Of a stretch of DNA of 64,000 bases, positions 11,085 to 22,144 are shown piece after piece. The notes beneath the pieces are model-generated. The model was not told the DNA's origin. It saw nothing but the letters and a program-made list of their open reading frames with translations, and did not search any database. Source of the DNA: Parachlorella kessleri (taxonomy: Eukaryota > Chlorophyta > Trebouxiophyceae > Chlorellales > Chlorellaceae); NCBI GenBank assembly GCA_001598975.1, contig BBXU01001530.1:1-64000 (forward strand), given 5' to 3'. Positions within the stretch are counted from its first letter, which is position 1. Every line of letters begins with the position of its first letter. The position numbers were made by a program, and so were the translations under genes.

Positions 11085-12947
11085 ATGGAGGCCAAAGCTG
11101 GGGCTGGGTGGAATAAGAACAACGCTGCAGTCAGGCGGATAGTCGCTGAGCTCAAGGAGCTGCAGCGGGACTCGGGCAATTATGACGTCCTTGCCGAGGC
11201 GAACGATGTGCGTTCTCCCACTCACCTTTCTCTCTCAGCTTGGGGTGCAAACCAAGCAACGGAGCAGGGAGGCTGGCGGGATGCAAGGGAGTGCTGACTC
11301 CCGTCCTCCATACCTTGACCGATCAGTGCCCTGGTGTGCCCCCCGCAGGATAACATCTTTGAGTGGCATTTTGTAGTTCGAGGTGCCTGGGACACGGAGT
11401 TCGAGGTATGAAAGTCGGGGGTTGGGGCAACTTGCAGGCAGAAGGCAGACACATGAGGGCACTAAGAGTCACTTGAGACTGCCTTGAGGGAGGGTCAGAG
11501 TCGCTCTGTGTACCCCTGCACCCTGCAGGGTGGGATATACCACGGCCGCATCATCATGCCGCCAGAGTACCCCTTCAAGCCGCCCGCATTTGTTATGCTC
11601 ACGCCCAGTGGCCGGTTCGAGACCAACGTGAAGATTTGTCTCTCAATCTCTTCGCACCACCCTGAGTCCTGGCAGCCTTCCTGGAGCGTGCGCAGCGCCT
11701 TGGTGGCGCTGATAGCCTTCATGCAGGTGTGGCGTGGGATGCTGTGAGTGGCAGGTTTCCTGTCGTAATGGATCCGCTCGACGGCAGGGTCACCTTGTTT
11801 GCGAGCTGTGGCTGGACTGCCCTGGTGGGGTGCGCTTGTGTCACCTGCCAAGGTTTTGGATGAGTTCTTAGAAGAGTCGGGGTTCCGTCTTGTGAAGGGT
11901 GGCAGGCAGCGCGAGTACAGTTGTAGAGGTATGAGCTGACAGTGCTGGATGCGTTCACTTTCATGCAACTCAGGAGTGTGTGCGATGTGCTGTAGTCGCC
12001 TGGCCATGGTGCGCTAGGGTCGCTGGACCAGCCCAAGGATGTGCGGCGACAGCTGGCCGCGGCGTCGCGTCAGAAGCCGCCCACCTACGGCAATGAGGCA
12101 CGGCAGGCGGTGAGCGGTGCCATGTCTGCTGTTTATGAGGTGTACCCGAGAAGGGGGCGTCCAGGGCGAAGTGGAGGATCGCTGCCTAGGCCTGCTTGCT
12201 GTCTGCTGCTACGTGCAATGAATGCTTGCTTTGGCCGTTGGCTGCCGCAGTTCCCGTTAAGGGAGCAACTGTGGAAGACCACTGCTCTCACTGGTGATGA
12301 GAAGGCGTGGAGCGAGATGTGCATTTCTGCAGCTGAGCTGTCTATCAGTTGCCAAGAAGTAGTGTCGCCTGGTTGTGCAGCTGATCCTGGAAATGCACCA
12401 GCGCATGCTGGACTTGGAGCCCCTTTCACGGCAGCAGTACAAGCCGATGCCGGCCGCAGCCTCGCCAGCCGCGGTGCCTGTGCAGCAGCAGGCTGAGCCT
12501 CCCCATGACACTGACCAGCAGCGTGGCACAGGTCAAGAAGAGTTGCCACCTGCAGCAGAAGCAGCAGGAGGGGCACAGGGAAAGCCAGCAGTCCCTGGGG
12601 CCAGTCTCGTGGAGCAGCCATCGCTAGGATCAAAGGGCGAGGCTGGCTTGAGGCAGCGCCGGCAAGTTGACCAAGCGGAGCCCCTGCAGACAGGGCTTGC
12701 GCCTGTTCCGGTTGTGCCTGCGTTAGCAGCACGACCACAGCCGCCACAGCAGCACTGGGCGCAGGCTGCAGCGCAGCTGCCCGCAGCCCCACCAGCGTCC
12801 TTGGAAGACCGTCTTCTCACCTGGCTGGCGCTGCTGCTGGCGGGTGGCATCCTGCTGCTGGTGGCGCGGCGCGTGTTTGGGGGTGTTCTACTGGGGACTG
12901 AGGGCGTGGGCAGGGCAGGCCATGCCTTAAGCGAGAGCCAGCTGTGA
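11085..12947 (+). CDS. UBC32: Tail-anchored ubiquitin-conjugating enzyme E2, UBC6/UBE2J type
   Basis: Exons 11085..11207, 11349..11405, 11529..11726, 11996..12109 and 12381..12947 give 352 residues. The UBC fold occupies ~10-165: FEWHFVVRGAWDTEFEGG, IYHGRIIMPPEYPFKPP and the active-site segment NVKICLSISSHHPESWQPSW, with catalytic Cys at ~97. The missing canonical HPN and the long loop after the Cys are features of the UBC6/UBE2J branch, which acts in ER-associated degradation. A disordered Ala/Gln/Pro-rich linker follows, then a single C-terminal hydrophobic helix (~310-330, LTWLALLLAGGILLLVARR) with a basic flank, as expected of an ER tail anchor. The boundary of exon 4 could be CAG|GCGGTGAGC or, as chosen, six bases on at GCG|GTGAGC, which keeps the frame. 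The plant relatives are UBC32-34; which one cannot be told. Confidence 0.92.
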
Positions 12948-13082
12948 CAGCGGAAGAGCAGATTGCTGCCCGGGGCACTTAGAGAGGTGGAGTACTGGGC
13001 GTATCGAACATCGTCATGCTGTATGCACAAGATAAAGCAAACCTGGGGAAAGTGGGGTGAGAAGGAGATACGTCCGTTTGCT

Positions 13083-13094
13083 TGTAACTTGTAA
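13083..13094 (+). terminator. TGTAA polyadenylation signals after UBC6-like gene
   Basis: Two TGTAA motifs (13083-13087 and 13090-13094) lie about 140 bp past the stop codon. TGTAA is the usual poly(A) signal of chlorophyte algae. Confidence 0.55.
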
Positions 13095-13138
13095 TATGTC
13101 ATTCTTGATGCCCTGTGTAGCGGCCCCTGGAGGGGCTC

Positions 13139-13184
13139 GTGCTATGCAAGTCTGGCCTTACGTGCTATGCAAGTCTGGCCTTAC
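13139..13184. repeat. Perfect 23-bp tandem duplication
   Basis: Two adjacent identical 23-bp units (13139-13161 and 13162-13184, beginning GTGCTATGCAAG) lie in the 3' flank of the UBC6-like gene. Confidence 0.9.
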
Positions 13185-14411
13185 GTGTATCTTGTTTGCA
13201 GGCTCTAGTGCCTAGAGTGCCTCTTATATTAGTTGGTTTCATATATCTTCACGCCTTGGCGTGGTGGCGTTTGTATTACTTGGAGGCGTGCAGTTGACAG
13301 CAGCGCAGGAGGAAAATGGTGTTGGCTGGAAGTAGGCTATACAGCGAGAGATGTAGGAGGGCCCAAAGAAATGGGGGCTTGTACTATGGGCATTGCATGT
13401 GGGCTGCATGACTGGTGGCGTCTTACGGTGTGTCACTCAGCAACATGACATGTCCTGCCGCGTTGGTCCTTCATCTGTGCTAGGAAGGTTGTACCTTCTT
13501 GCTTCGTGGACTGTGCCATGTACGTGTGGCCTTGTGTGCCTCCCCAGTGCAAGTACACTAGTCAAATAGAGCAGCGCTCTGGACATTTATACCTTTGTGC
13601 ACTGTGCACTCGCAGTCTCTGCTGCTCTTGAATAATTGGCCATCCTGCTTCTCAGAGCGTCGGTTGCTGATGCCAACGCAATAATACCGCTTGCAGTTGG
13701 TCGGTAGGGATCTGTGATACCACAGGGTGGCAAGGGTGTAAGCTGGGGGGGGGGGTTGCCTCCCTGGTTCCTGCAGGGGTTCCTGCACACCTAGGCCCTC
13801 TCCCCGTAGGGTCCCTGTCGACGGCAGATGCTCAGACAAAATTGTTACTCTCGAGCACTGTGCACTGTTGCGGCGCACCGTCGCCTCTTCTGCGGCACCT
13901 TACTTCCCAATACAGGTCCCTGGCAGCCGAGGGGTCTCATAGGTCAGGTGCGTGAGACCTGGGGCTGAGATAATTTCACTGCTTGTGCACGAATGTATAA
14001 ATAAACCGCAGCTAGTGACCACGTGTGGTAGACCGAAGAAGGCCGGGCGGAAAAATGCGCACTGGTAGCCTTCTCCCGTAAATCTGCGACGACGCTTCAA
14101 ACTACGGGACAGATACTATATCAATACGTGGGTTTTTGGCACCCTTGGAAAGGCAGGCTGCAAAGTTGTCGAAGCCCTTGTTCCGAACACTGTACGGACG
14201 GCCCTGCACACGGTACTTTCTGTCCTTGCACAGTCAGCCTGCGGGTTGATGAAAAGGCTCGGCGAACGTTGATCGGTTTGAAACAGAGTTTCACCTCGCT
14301 GAACACCGGTGTGACGGAAGTCCGCAGCGGGTTTAAGTTGTCCAGCTTGAGAACACTTGCTGACAGTCCCATCAACGCAGCCTAGCGCACAAACCCTCAC
14401 CGTGCTATACG

Positions 14412-16440
14412 ATGCCTCCGCCGCACCTTGACCCCAAGCTTCAGCTGCTTTCAGAGCTTGCAGCCCCAGCGGCAAACCGCGAGCCAGCGCCCGGGCAAGA
14501 GTTTGGCGAGCGAGAGCTGTTTGAGATTTGGGTCCTCAAGGTGGGCGCGGAGTGCTTCCTGGGTTTAACGCAGCGCCCCCTCTTCTTGGTGCGCTTGGCC
14601 GGACTGTCCTGTATAGCAACTGGGGGTAAGAGGGCGCTGTCATTATTGCTGCTCTCGCTGCAGGTGGCGCACTGCCCAAAGCGCCACGTCCATGAGTGGA
14701 GTACATGTCCCTTTGCGCACGACAGTGAGAAGGCCCGCCGCCGCTGCCCGCGCACCTTCAAGTACACAGCCATCGCCTGCCCCAACATGAAGGCAGAGGG
14801 GCGCTGCTCCCTGGGCGAGGGCTGCCCCTTTGCCCACAACGACTTTGAGTACTGGCTGCACCCTGAGAGGTGGGCCCAGCTGCCAGTACGCAGCAGCCAT
14901 GCAGCCTGCACTTCCTAGAGGTACCTGCGGTTGTCACTTTGCAGCTTATCAGTGAGGCAGCAGCTACACAGCCCCTTATTTGATGCCTCTGGCTTCTGGT
15001 GGGGCACTGCATGACTACTCGCAAGCTCGCACTTCTATTGGTGCAGGTACCACACCTGCCTGTGCAAGCAGGGCGAGGCGTGCACCCGCAAGGTGTGCTT
15101 CTTTGCACACACAAAGTCGGAGCTGCGTACCCCCACCCAGCGGCCGCGCGTGCCGCCCGGCTCGGTCTCCGCCGCTGCCATGGCCCTGCGCCAGCAGCAG
15201 CAGGCGCAGCAGGGCGGTGCTGCAGCTGCCAAGCCTGCCTCGCGGTCTGTGAGCAGCATCGGGAGCTCGCCGCGTACCAGCTTTGACTCCATCACCGCAG
15301 CCTGCCCCGGCGCAAATGGGGACGCCTCAAGCGTTCTGTCTATGATGGATGGCCGCTTCAGCGGGGTGGGCGCCTCTGGCGGCGGCAGCAGCAGCTGCAG
15401 CCTGGACTATGTGTTGGAGGTGTTGCAGGGGCAGGGTAGCTTGGGCAAAGCTGGTCTGGGAGGGCTGGCAGCCGCGAGAGGAGGGCGTGGCTCTCTCGAC
15501 CTGAACATGCTCAGCACGCTGTGCTGCAGCGCCTCAAACCCTGCCATCGCTGTGCCAGAGGTAAGTGGCAGTGTTTTGCTTCGGACCCATATGTGTGGGA
15601 GTCGGGTTCCGTCCCACATTGGGGGCTGTGTAGTGATGTGTTTGAGCCTTGGCCTGGGGTTTGCAACGTTGTTGTTCCTGTTTGGGCGCCAGGCTAGGGA
15701 CAGCCCGCACGGTGCCATTAGCCGTGGTGTGCTGCGTGGCTGCAGGGGGCGATGACCTTGGCACCGCCCCAGTCACCAACCTGTTTCCCTGGGCAGGACT
15801 GCCCCCGGCCGCCACCTGTGGCCCCGCTGCCTGCTTTCCCCAAGACTGCCGTGCCTGGGAGTGCGGTGAGCCAGCTGCTGTGGCTGCTTGGAGGCAGGGC
15901 GTGTGCATCATGGTGTCGGCCATCGGCTGTGTTTGTGCGCAGTATCAAGGAGTTGTGATGTGTGTTGCCCTGCGCTGCGGCCTCCAGAGGCAAGTGCAGC
16001 TTTGCACGCAAGTGCTGCACCATATCAGGTCGCCTGGCATGCTGTGGTTTGTTGCTGCCTGGGCAACACGTTCATGCGCACCAAGGCACTTCCTGATGCG
16101 CTACTGATGCAGCAACCCCCTGACTTCTCTTTCCTGTCTTCCACATCCCATGCAGGGAGCTGATGTCCGGGCCCTCATGCGGACTGTGTCCAAGGAGTTA
16201 GGGCAGGGTAGGATGGACGCCGCGACCGCCACCACCATCCTGGGCAGCCTGCTACCTCCCCAGGCCCTCATGCAGCTCTCCTTGGTTCTGGAGCTTCAGT
16301 CTGGCACCGGCGCCAGGGCTGGAGCAGCGGTAGCAGCCGGCGCGGCACCCATGCTGCGGCCTGCTGCCACAACGGCGCTGCCATCGGCTTCTTTGCCTTT
16401 GCCGGTGGGCCCGCAAGCCCAGGTTTGGCACCTGGCGTAA
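14412..16440 (+). CDS. Plant-type tandem CCCH zinc-finger protein, copy 1
   Basis: Exons 14412..14540, 14664..14869, 15047..15560, 15797..15865 and 16156..16440 give 400 residues. The region ~30-150 is the plant RR-TZF block: FEIWVLKVAHCPKRHVHEW, STCPFAHDSEKARRRCPR, then two CCCH fingers, ACPNMKAEGRCSLGEGCPFAH-like and YHTCLCKQGEACTRKVCFFAH-like, joined by the conserved WLHPER. These proteins bind AU-rich RNA and act in mRNA decay and P-bodies or stress granules. Downstream is low complexity (ALRQQQQAQQ, Ser/Gly-rich). The last exon holds a helical segment around MDAATATTILGSLLPPQAL that is shared with copy 2. The stop codon lies in the first unit of a 42-bp tandem repeat. Copy 2 lies 3 kb downstream on the same strand with the same intron positions in the finger region, so the pair arose by tandem duplication. 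Confidence 0.9.
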
Positions 16441-16532
16441 GGCAGGGGCGGCCCGCAAGCCCAGGTTTGGCACCTGGCGTAAGGCAGGGGCGGCCCGCAA
16501 GCCCAGGTTTGGCGCCTGGCGTAAGGCAGGGG
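16407..16532. repeat. 42-bp tandem repeat, three units, across the stop codon
   Basis: Units at 16407-16448, 16449-16490 and 16491-16532 are nearly identical (unit 3 has one substitution, GGCACC to GGCGCC). The unit is a multiple of three, and each carries GGCGTAAGGC with an in-frame TAA; the first TAA ends the zinc-finger gene. Confidence 0.93.
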
Positions 16533-18485
16533 CGGGTCTGTTGCCAGAGAGGCTGGCTGATGGTTGAGGAGCTTGGTAGCTGTGGGAGCTGCAGGAGGGC
16601 CTTGTTGCGGGAACAAGGACGGCTGGGGATGGTTGTTCTGAAACGGGTTGCCAGGTGGGCAAGTGGGGGTTGGGCAGGCTGGGGCTTCTTTGTCATGTCA
16701 GGCCATGAGGGTACAACCTCTTAACACGACTGGGGCAGCTGCACTGCTTCTCGGCTCCAATCAAGGCCAATTGCTTGCATCCTCTCCCCAGTGGGCCAGG
16801 TCGCGGGGTCACACTTGTCTAAGCTTACTGCGCGATCGTACAGACAGTGTTGGTTGTTCTGCTGCTATACCAATACAAAAGTTGGCACTTATATAAGCGC
16901 AATTGCTGTATACGTATCTAATATTCGAGGCAGGTTGATCTGGCCTGAAGCCAGTCGGTCAGCTCTAATCACCTGAATGGTAGCCCTGCTGGTACACTGT
17001 ATCGTTTCCCTAAGCTATTGAGCAGACGCGCTAAAATCTTTATTTGCTTTTCTACTGAAGGGCGGCTTGCTCGCTACCCTTCCCTTTCCCATGCGTAATT
17101 GATTACTTGTGTTTCAGGGCATTGGATGTGTGATAGCAAGGGCACTGGCACTAGCATGCGTACAGGTTCCTCTCCTGTGTCTTCTGATAGCTATGATCTG
17201 TCTACCTTCTGTTGCAGTGCTTGGCATTGGGAGGTCCCATACCCTAAGCTACCCTTTTGCTGGCCTCGGTTCCTGGTTTTGACACTGTCTGTGTATGTTT
17301 TGGGTAGGGGTGGAGGAGACCCAGTGCTTGTGGAGTTGTGCTTCAGTCATGCCGTCTGGGCAGTGCCATGGCTAGTCAGTACCCTACCCATCGTGTTCCT
17401 GTGTACATAAACCATTGTTATTGTGTCAGGGTGTCTACTCATGCTGGCTGTTGTGGAGCATGGGAAAGCATGCATTACTGCACTGCCATGTTTGCTTGCT
17501 GTGGCTATTGCTTGCCCCGGTAAAGGCAGCAGTTCTCCATCACGTCATGCAATTTTCCCATATGGGTTCGTTGATGGTGGCAGGTCTTGCAATCTGCGTT
17601 TCCACTGACCTTGGTCTGGCAGGTCAGTGTGCTGGGGATGCTCGGTGGAGCTCCTTGGAAGTGCCTAATCCATCATGGGGTGTCGCTCCCACATATTGAT
17701 GTGTCGAGTGATCACTGCTGGCTACTGTGGCGGACCTTTTGTGACCGGCCTGCCCTCGCTTTTCTCCTCTCGTGAGAAATGCTCTCTATGATTTTATCCC
17801 TTTTCCCTCGCATGTAGTACCTTAGAGCATTCAGTATTCTACCCTTCTCCTTGCTCGTTTCTCTTTCATTTGGGCAAGCTGCTGATCATGATGCCACCAT
17901 GTAACTGAGGATCCCACGATAGCAATATGTGCAGCCTTCAAATGGGGACATGCACCCCTATGAGCTGCTATGCTCGATACTGGCATAGGCTAGGGTCAGC
18001 AAGTGACCTCTTGCAATGCATTTCCCTTCAATGTGACCCATCCTGTCTGACACCCAGCACTGCAGCCCCAGATCGAACCCCGGGCTACTTAGAGGACCGC
18101 CCTGTTCTGAGAATTCAAGGTGCCATATTCATGAAAGCGAAGGCTAGCGGGCGCTGTGATGAAATGGTGGCCAGCTAGAAGCACAAGAGTGGTGCATGCT
18201 GTACAGTCAGCCACTCCTGTGTGTCAACTGTAGCTATCACATGGTGTAACAGGACCCAGCATTGTTCCATTGTGGTAAGATTCAGTGATTCAGCCTGCAC
18301 CCAACGGTAGCACTGCTTACCAAGTAGCAGCCCTGGTTGAAACTTCACAGAACTGATGAAATCGTGACTAGATCAGAACTCAGGCAAGACTCAGGCGCAC
18401 TCTGCTCCCAGCCCTATCAGTACACCCCACCTCTCACTCCCTGCTCGCACTACCTGCCACCCATGCTAATAAGATTGTGACTAAC
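16533..18485. other. Spacer downstream of CCCH copy 1
   Basis: A long 3' flank without convincing codons. The T-rich stretch 16850-17100 and short open frames at 17099-17700 do not resemble known proteins. It contains copy A of the dispersed repeat (18375-18472). Confidence 0.45.
18375..18472 (+). repeat. Dispersed ~90-bp repeat, copy A
   Basis: Shares with copies at 23.3, 48.4 and 58.0 kb an ACTCAGGC start, a CAGCCCT(G/A)TCAG middle and the end CGCACTACCTGCCACCCA. All copies have the same orientation. Confidence 0.8.
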
Positions 18486-19035
18486 CCGCCAAAGGTGGTG
18501 GAAAGCTGTGAGACTAGATTTGACAGCTGACCAGCCACGTGGTAACCCTTACACTGCTGTCTACCTAGTGTAGCACGCTCTGAAAGCATACTGTCAGCCG
18601 GCCACGCTGTCCCCTGACTGCTGCCACACACCTCCCTTCTGAAAGCCGCAGCCTGTCGTAAGTCAGCTTGCAGGCGCTCTTGCTCTTCCTGTGCAGAATG
18701 TCCCCCTGCCGTCCTGCTAACCGCTGCAGCCCCCAAAACCCCCACTCACAACCAAGGTCAAGGCCACTGGCTGAAAGCTCCAAGCAGCCCTGGGCGCCCT
18801 AGCTAGGCATCAGCTGCTGTGTCACCCTGGGCACCTGCTGTCAACCGAAAGAGTGAAATGCGCTATCCTCTGCTGGATCACACTCACCGGTGCCCCCAGG
18901 GCGTACACCAGCCTCTCACCTGCGCAGTGAAACTGTCGATCTGCTGATGCAGAGGTTGGTCTATTTGGACGTAGGCACGTTGGCATACTATCTGCTGCAT
19001 AACGAGCACGTTTTTCACTAACTCCTGGAGGAGCT
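18486..19035 (-). CDS. Possible small coiled-coil protein (partial model)
   Basis: Three minus-strand exons can be joined: 18920..19035, 18632..18688 and 18486..18556, all phase-consistent. The first reads LLQELVKNVLVMQQ followed by CQRAYVQIDQPLHQQIDS and FTAQ; the second EEQERLQADLRQAAAFRRE; the third ends LSNLVSQLSTTF. The heptad-like pattern and clean splice sites (CTGCACAG acceptor, GTGAGAGG donor) support coding. The 5' end is unresolved: an ATG at 19133 opens a frame (MAAPVVQRSYTEETLEETES) that would need a frame change to join, and the 3' exons were not found. The family is not recognised; a small kinetochore, BLOC- or BORC-like subunit is conceivable but unsupported. If real, the gene is divergent from CCCH copy 2 and convergent with copy 1. 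Confidence 0.35.
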
Positions 19036-19379
19036 CTGCGTCGCCATGTTGTCACATGACTGCAGTCCATGACGCTTTCGGTTTCCTCTAATGTTTCCTC
19101 CGTATAAGAGCGTTGCACAACCGGCGCGGCCATACCAGCCTGCTGAAGTGGTTCTTTCCTGTCCTCTGCCACGGTGTGAGGCCAGCAAATCGTCGTACCG
19201 CACCTCGGCAGATTGCGTCCCCCCCCTTCAATCATCTGTTGTGCTCGTTTTCATGCCAGCATATACTCCTTCCCACCCTGTTGTGAAGCTGCGCTTGGTT
19301 TTCACCACCACGAGGCGCAGTTTGCCGCGAGGGTAGTTTTGGGTCGCACCCGGGGCAACGAACCCGTTTCCAGGCCGTC

Positions 19380-21818
19380 ATGAGCGATCAGGCGGGGGTC
19401 CAGGAGCCCAAAACGTCTGAACCTGAGGGGAAGGGTGATACCGAGCGCTGTCTACCACCGGGCGGTGAAAGCCCTACGGAGCGAGAGCTGTTCGACTGCT
19501 ACGTGCTGAAAGTAGCACCTTGCCCCAAGCGCTGCAGCCATGATTGGGCGTGAGTAGCCCTTCTGCTGCATGCCTACCAAGATGGGCCGTGGTTGCTCAG
19601 TGGCTGCTGGGTTCAGGGGAGCAGGGTTGGAGGCGTCCCTGGGAATATCCAAGCTCTTGTATTGTGTGTGGGCACCCAATAGCATTGCAAAAGGAACGAG
19701 CGGTGTTGTTACTGTATGCCCAGGGGTTGCGGAGTGGTTAACCAGACACAGCTGCCAGCGGGTCTCAGCAGCGAGTGTTGCTAGGCCTGGTCAGGTTGAA
19801 GCTCCTGACTGGTTTGAGAGCAGCTTTTGTCCAACGCCCGCTGCCGCGCCTATTTCCCTGCAGGGCGTGCCCGTTTGCCCACGAAAGTGAGAAGGCCCGC
19901 CGCCGCTGCCCGCGCACCTTCAAGTACACAGCCATCGCCTGCCCCAACATGAAGGCAGAGGGGCGCTGCGCCCTGGGCGACGGATGCCCCTTTGCCCACA
20001 ACGACTTCGAGTACTGGCTGCACCCTGAGAGGTGGGCTTGCCAGGACTTCTATAGCTTACCTCATACTGCACTTGTGGAATGTTCGCTGTGCTTGGTTGT
20101 AAGTTGAGAGCTTTTGAGCTGGAGTTCACAGTTGCCGGTTGCTCGCCATTACCAGTACTGGAGGCAGGTTGTCCTGAGGATATTCGGCCAAAGGGTCCCT
20201 TGCAAGCGCAGCCCTGCTGGCATGCCTATGCAGGTACCACACCTGCCTGTGCAAGAAGGGCGAGGCCTGCACCCGCAAGGTGTGCTTCTTCGCGCACAAG
20301 AAGTCGGAGCTGCGAACCCCCCCGCAGCGCCCGCGCGTGCCGCCCGGCTCGGTCTCCGCCGCCGCCATGGCCCTGCGGCAGCAGCAGCAGGCACAGCAGG
20401 GTGGCGGCGCGGGGCGGCCCAAGTCTGCGCAGCATGCCCAGCAGCAGTTGCACGTGGCTCTGAGCAGCCTGGGGGTGTCCCCTCGGACCAGCCTGGATTC
20501 CTGCTTCAGCATTGACTCAGACGGCGGCGCGCTCAGCGTGCTGACTGGGCAAGGGTCCGGCAGGATCAGCAGCCTGCTGTTCCCGGCAGAGCAGACTGCT
20601 CCAGCCATGACGCCGTTCGCTGCCGGCCGGGCGGAGGGAGTCAGCGGGGGGGCGCTGGGGGGCGCCTCCATGCCATTTGGCAGTGCCAGCCTGGACTCCC
20701 CACATGGTCTGCTGTGCTCCACCTCCATGGCCGCGCTGCACAACTCACAGGTGGGTGCTGCTGCTAACCTTCAGGGGCACTTCGTGCGCATCCCTGATCC
20801 TGCTCTCCTTGCCTTTTTGCTGTGCACCATTGCGCGCTGCCTGTCGTTGTTACCCTTCGCGCGTGTCAAGCCTCCCTGCGACGTGTCCCTCGTGCAGCAG
20901 GTACGCTTGGTATCACATGAGGACGCCCGTTTCCATCAGGAATCCACACTTTGCTGCGTGCAGGTCAGCAGCAGCAGTGGCAGCTGGAGCCCCCTGGTCA
21001 CAAGTGGGGAGCTAAACCTGGCTGAGCTGGGTCCTGGAGGCTCTGTGGCTGCCTCCCCTTCCACAATGCTGCAGCCAGGCCTCGTGCCCACGGCCCTCTC
21101 TGGCCCTGCTGTGTCGGTAAGCAGCCAGTTGCAATCAACCTAGGGAGGATTGGTTTTGCTGCCTGGGCACTGCCCCGGCCTGAAGAGCGTGCCGCCGGCC
21201 CCGTCGTGTATGGTAAACATGCTGGCAGTGACGTGCGTGGTGTGTGGGATTGCGGCTTGGAGGGTCCTCTTACGCTTGGCCCTCCAAGTTGCCAGGCATG
21301 TGTTCACCCCGGGCATGGGACTGTGCACTGGGGTGGGTACCCTGCCTAGGATGTCTGGTGTCTCTGTGCCTGCCACATACGTACCCTGCATTCTTTGGTA
21401 CGACACCTGTGTCTACGTGCAAGGCATATGGACTGTCCCCTGCCTCTCTGCCTTGCAGGATGGTAGCACGCAGGCCATCATTCACGCCGTTTCAGCCGGC
21501 CTCAAGCACGGGTCGCTGGATGCGGCGACGGCAGTTACCATCCTGGGCAATCTGCTGCCCCAGGAGGCCCTGCTGCGCCTGACAGCGGTGCTGAACATCC
21601 AGTCGGGAGCCACCGCTGCTGCCGTTGCCGCTGCGACCGCGGCAGCGGCCGCGCCGCCTGAGAGTGTGGCTGCCAAGGATGTGGGCTCTCCAACTGATGC
21701 AGCCGACGCGGTGCTTGCGGCCTGGCTTGCTGGCGCTGGCGTGGGGTCTGGGCCGTCGGCTGCAGGGATGGACAGGCCTGCCGGGCTGGCATTAGGCCAG
21801 GGCTGGGGACAGTGGTAG
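19380..21818 (+). CDS. Plant-type tandem CCCH zinc-finger protein, copy 2
   Basis: Exons 19380..19549, 19864..20031, 20234..20750, 20964..21116 and 21459..21818 give 455 residues. The finger block (~48-170) reads TERELFDCYVLKVAPCPKR, CSHDWAACPFAHESEKARRR, WLHPER and CKKGEACTRKVCFFAHKKSE, nearly identical to copy 1 in protein and largely in DNA for exons 2 and 3. The PRVPPGSVSAAAMALRQQQQ stretch after the fingers is also shared. The remaining linker has diverged, but the last exon again has the helical segment (AIIHAVSAGLKHGSLDAATA and TILGNLLPQEALLRLTAVL). The final ~60 residues are Ala-rich. A small extra exon between 20750 and 20964 is possible. The likely role is RNA binding and mRNA turnover, as for copy 1; the N-terminus is longer and more acidic, which may separate their regulation. 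Confidence 0.9.
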
Positions 21819-22139
21819 CCAGCGGTACAGTGTGGAGATATCGGCTGGGGCCCACCCTGCAGCCGGTTAAAAGCTGGTGGGAGGTATGGTTCCATCTGGG
21901 AGTTGTGTATCTGGGAGTTGTGTGTGTGCCTTTGGAAATGGGAGGAGGAGTGCCTGTGATTGCTGGACCAGGCTGGCGGTGCTTGGAACGAGCGTGGTGG
22001 GAGGATGGGTTACGAAGTGTCGGCCAGCTGCCGACCCAGGCGAAGCAGGCAGGCGCGGCAGTTATCATATATCATGCTGTTGTTGCTTGTTATGGTATGC
22101 TTTTGCTAGTAGGAATGTGGGGCTGTGTGAGGTATCGTC

Positions 22140-22144
22140 TGTAA
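22140..22144 (+). terminator. TGTAA poly(A) signal after CCCH copy 2
   Basis: A TGTAA motif about 320 bp after the stop, consistent with chlorophyte 3' end formation. Confidence 0.4.

Larger units (their letters stand above)
12948..14411. other. Spacer between UBC6-like and first CCCH gene
   Basis: It holds the UBC6-like 3' UTR, the 23-bp duplication, a G run at 13745-13753 and presumably the promoter and 5' UTR of the first zinc-finger gene. Short open frames on both strands show no family resemblance. Confidence 0.5.

Noticed and set aside
19721..19810. tRNA-like stretch (GCGGAGTGGTTAACC) in a CCCH intron
   Set aside because: It resembles a class-II D arm only; no matching acceptor stem, anticodon stem or T arm could be drawn.
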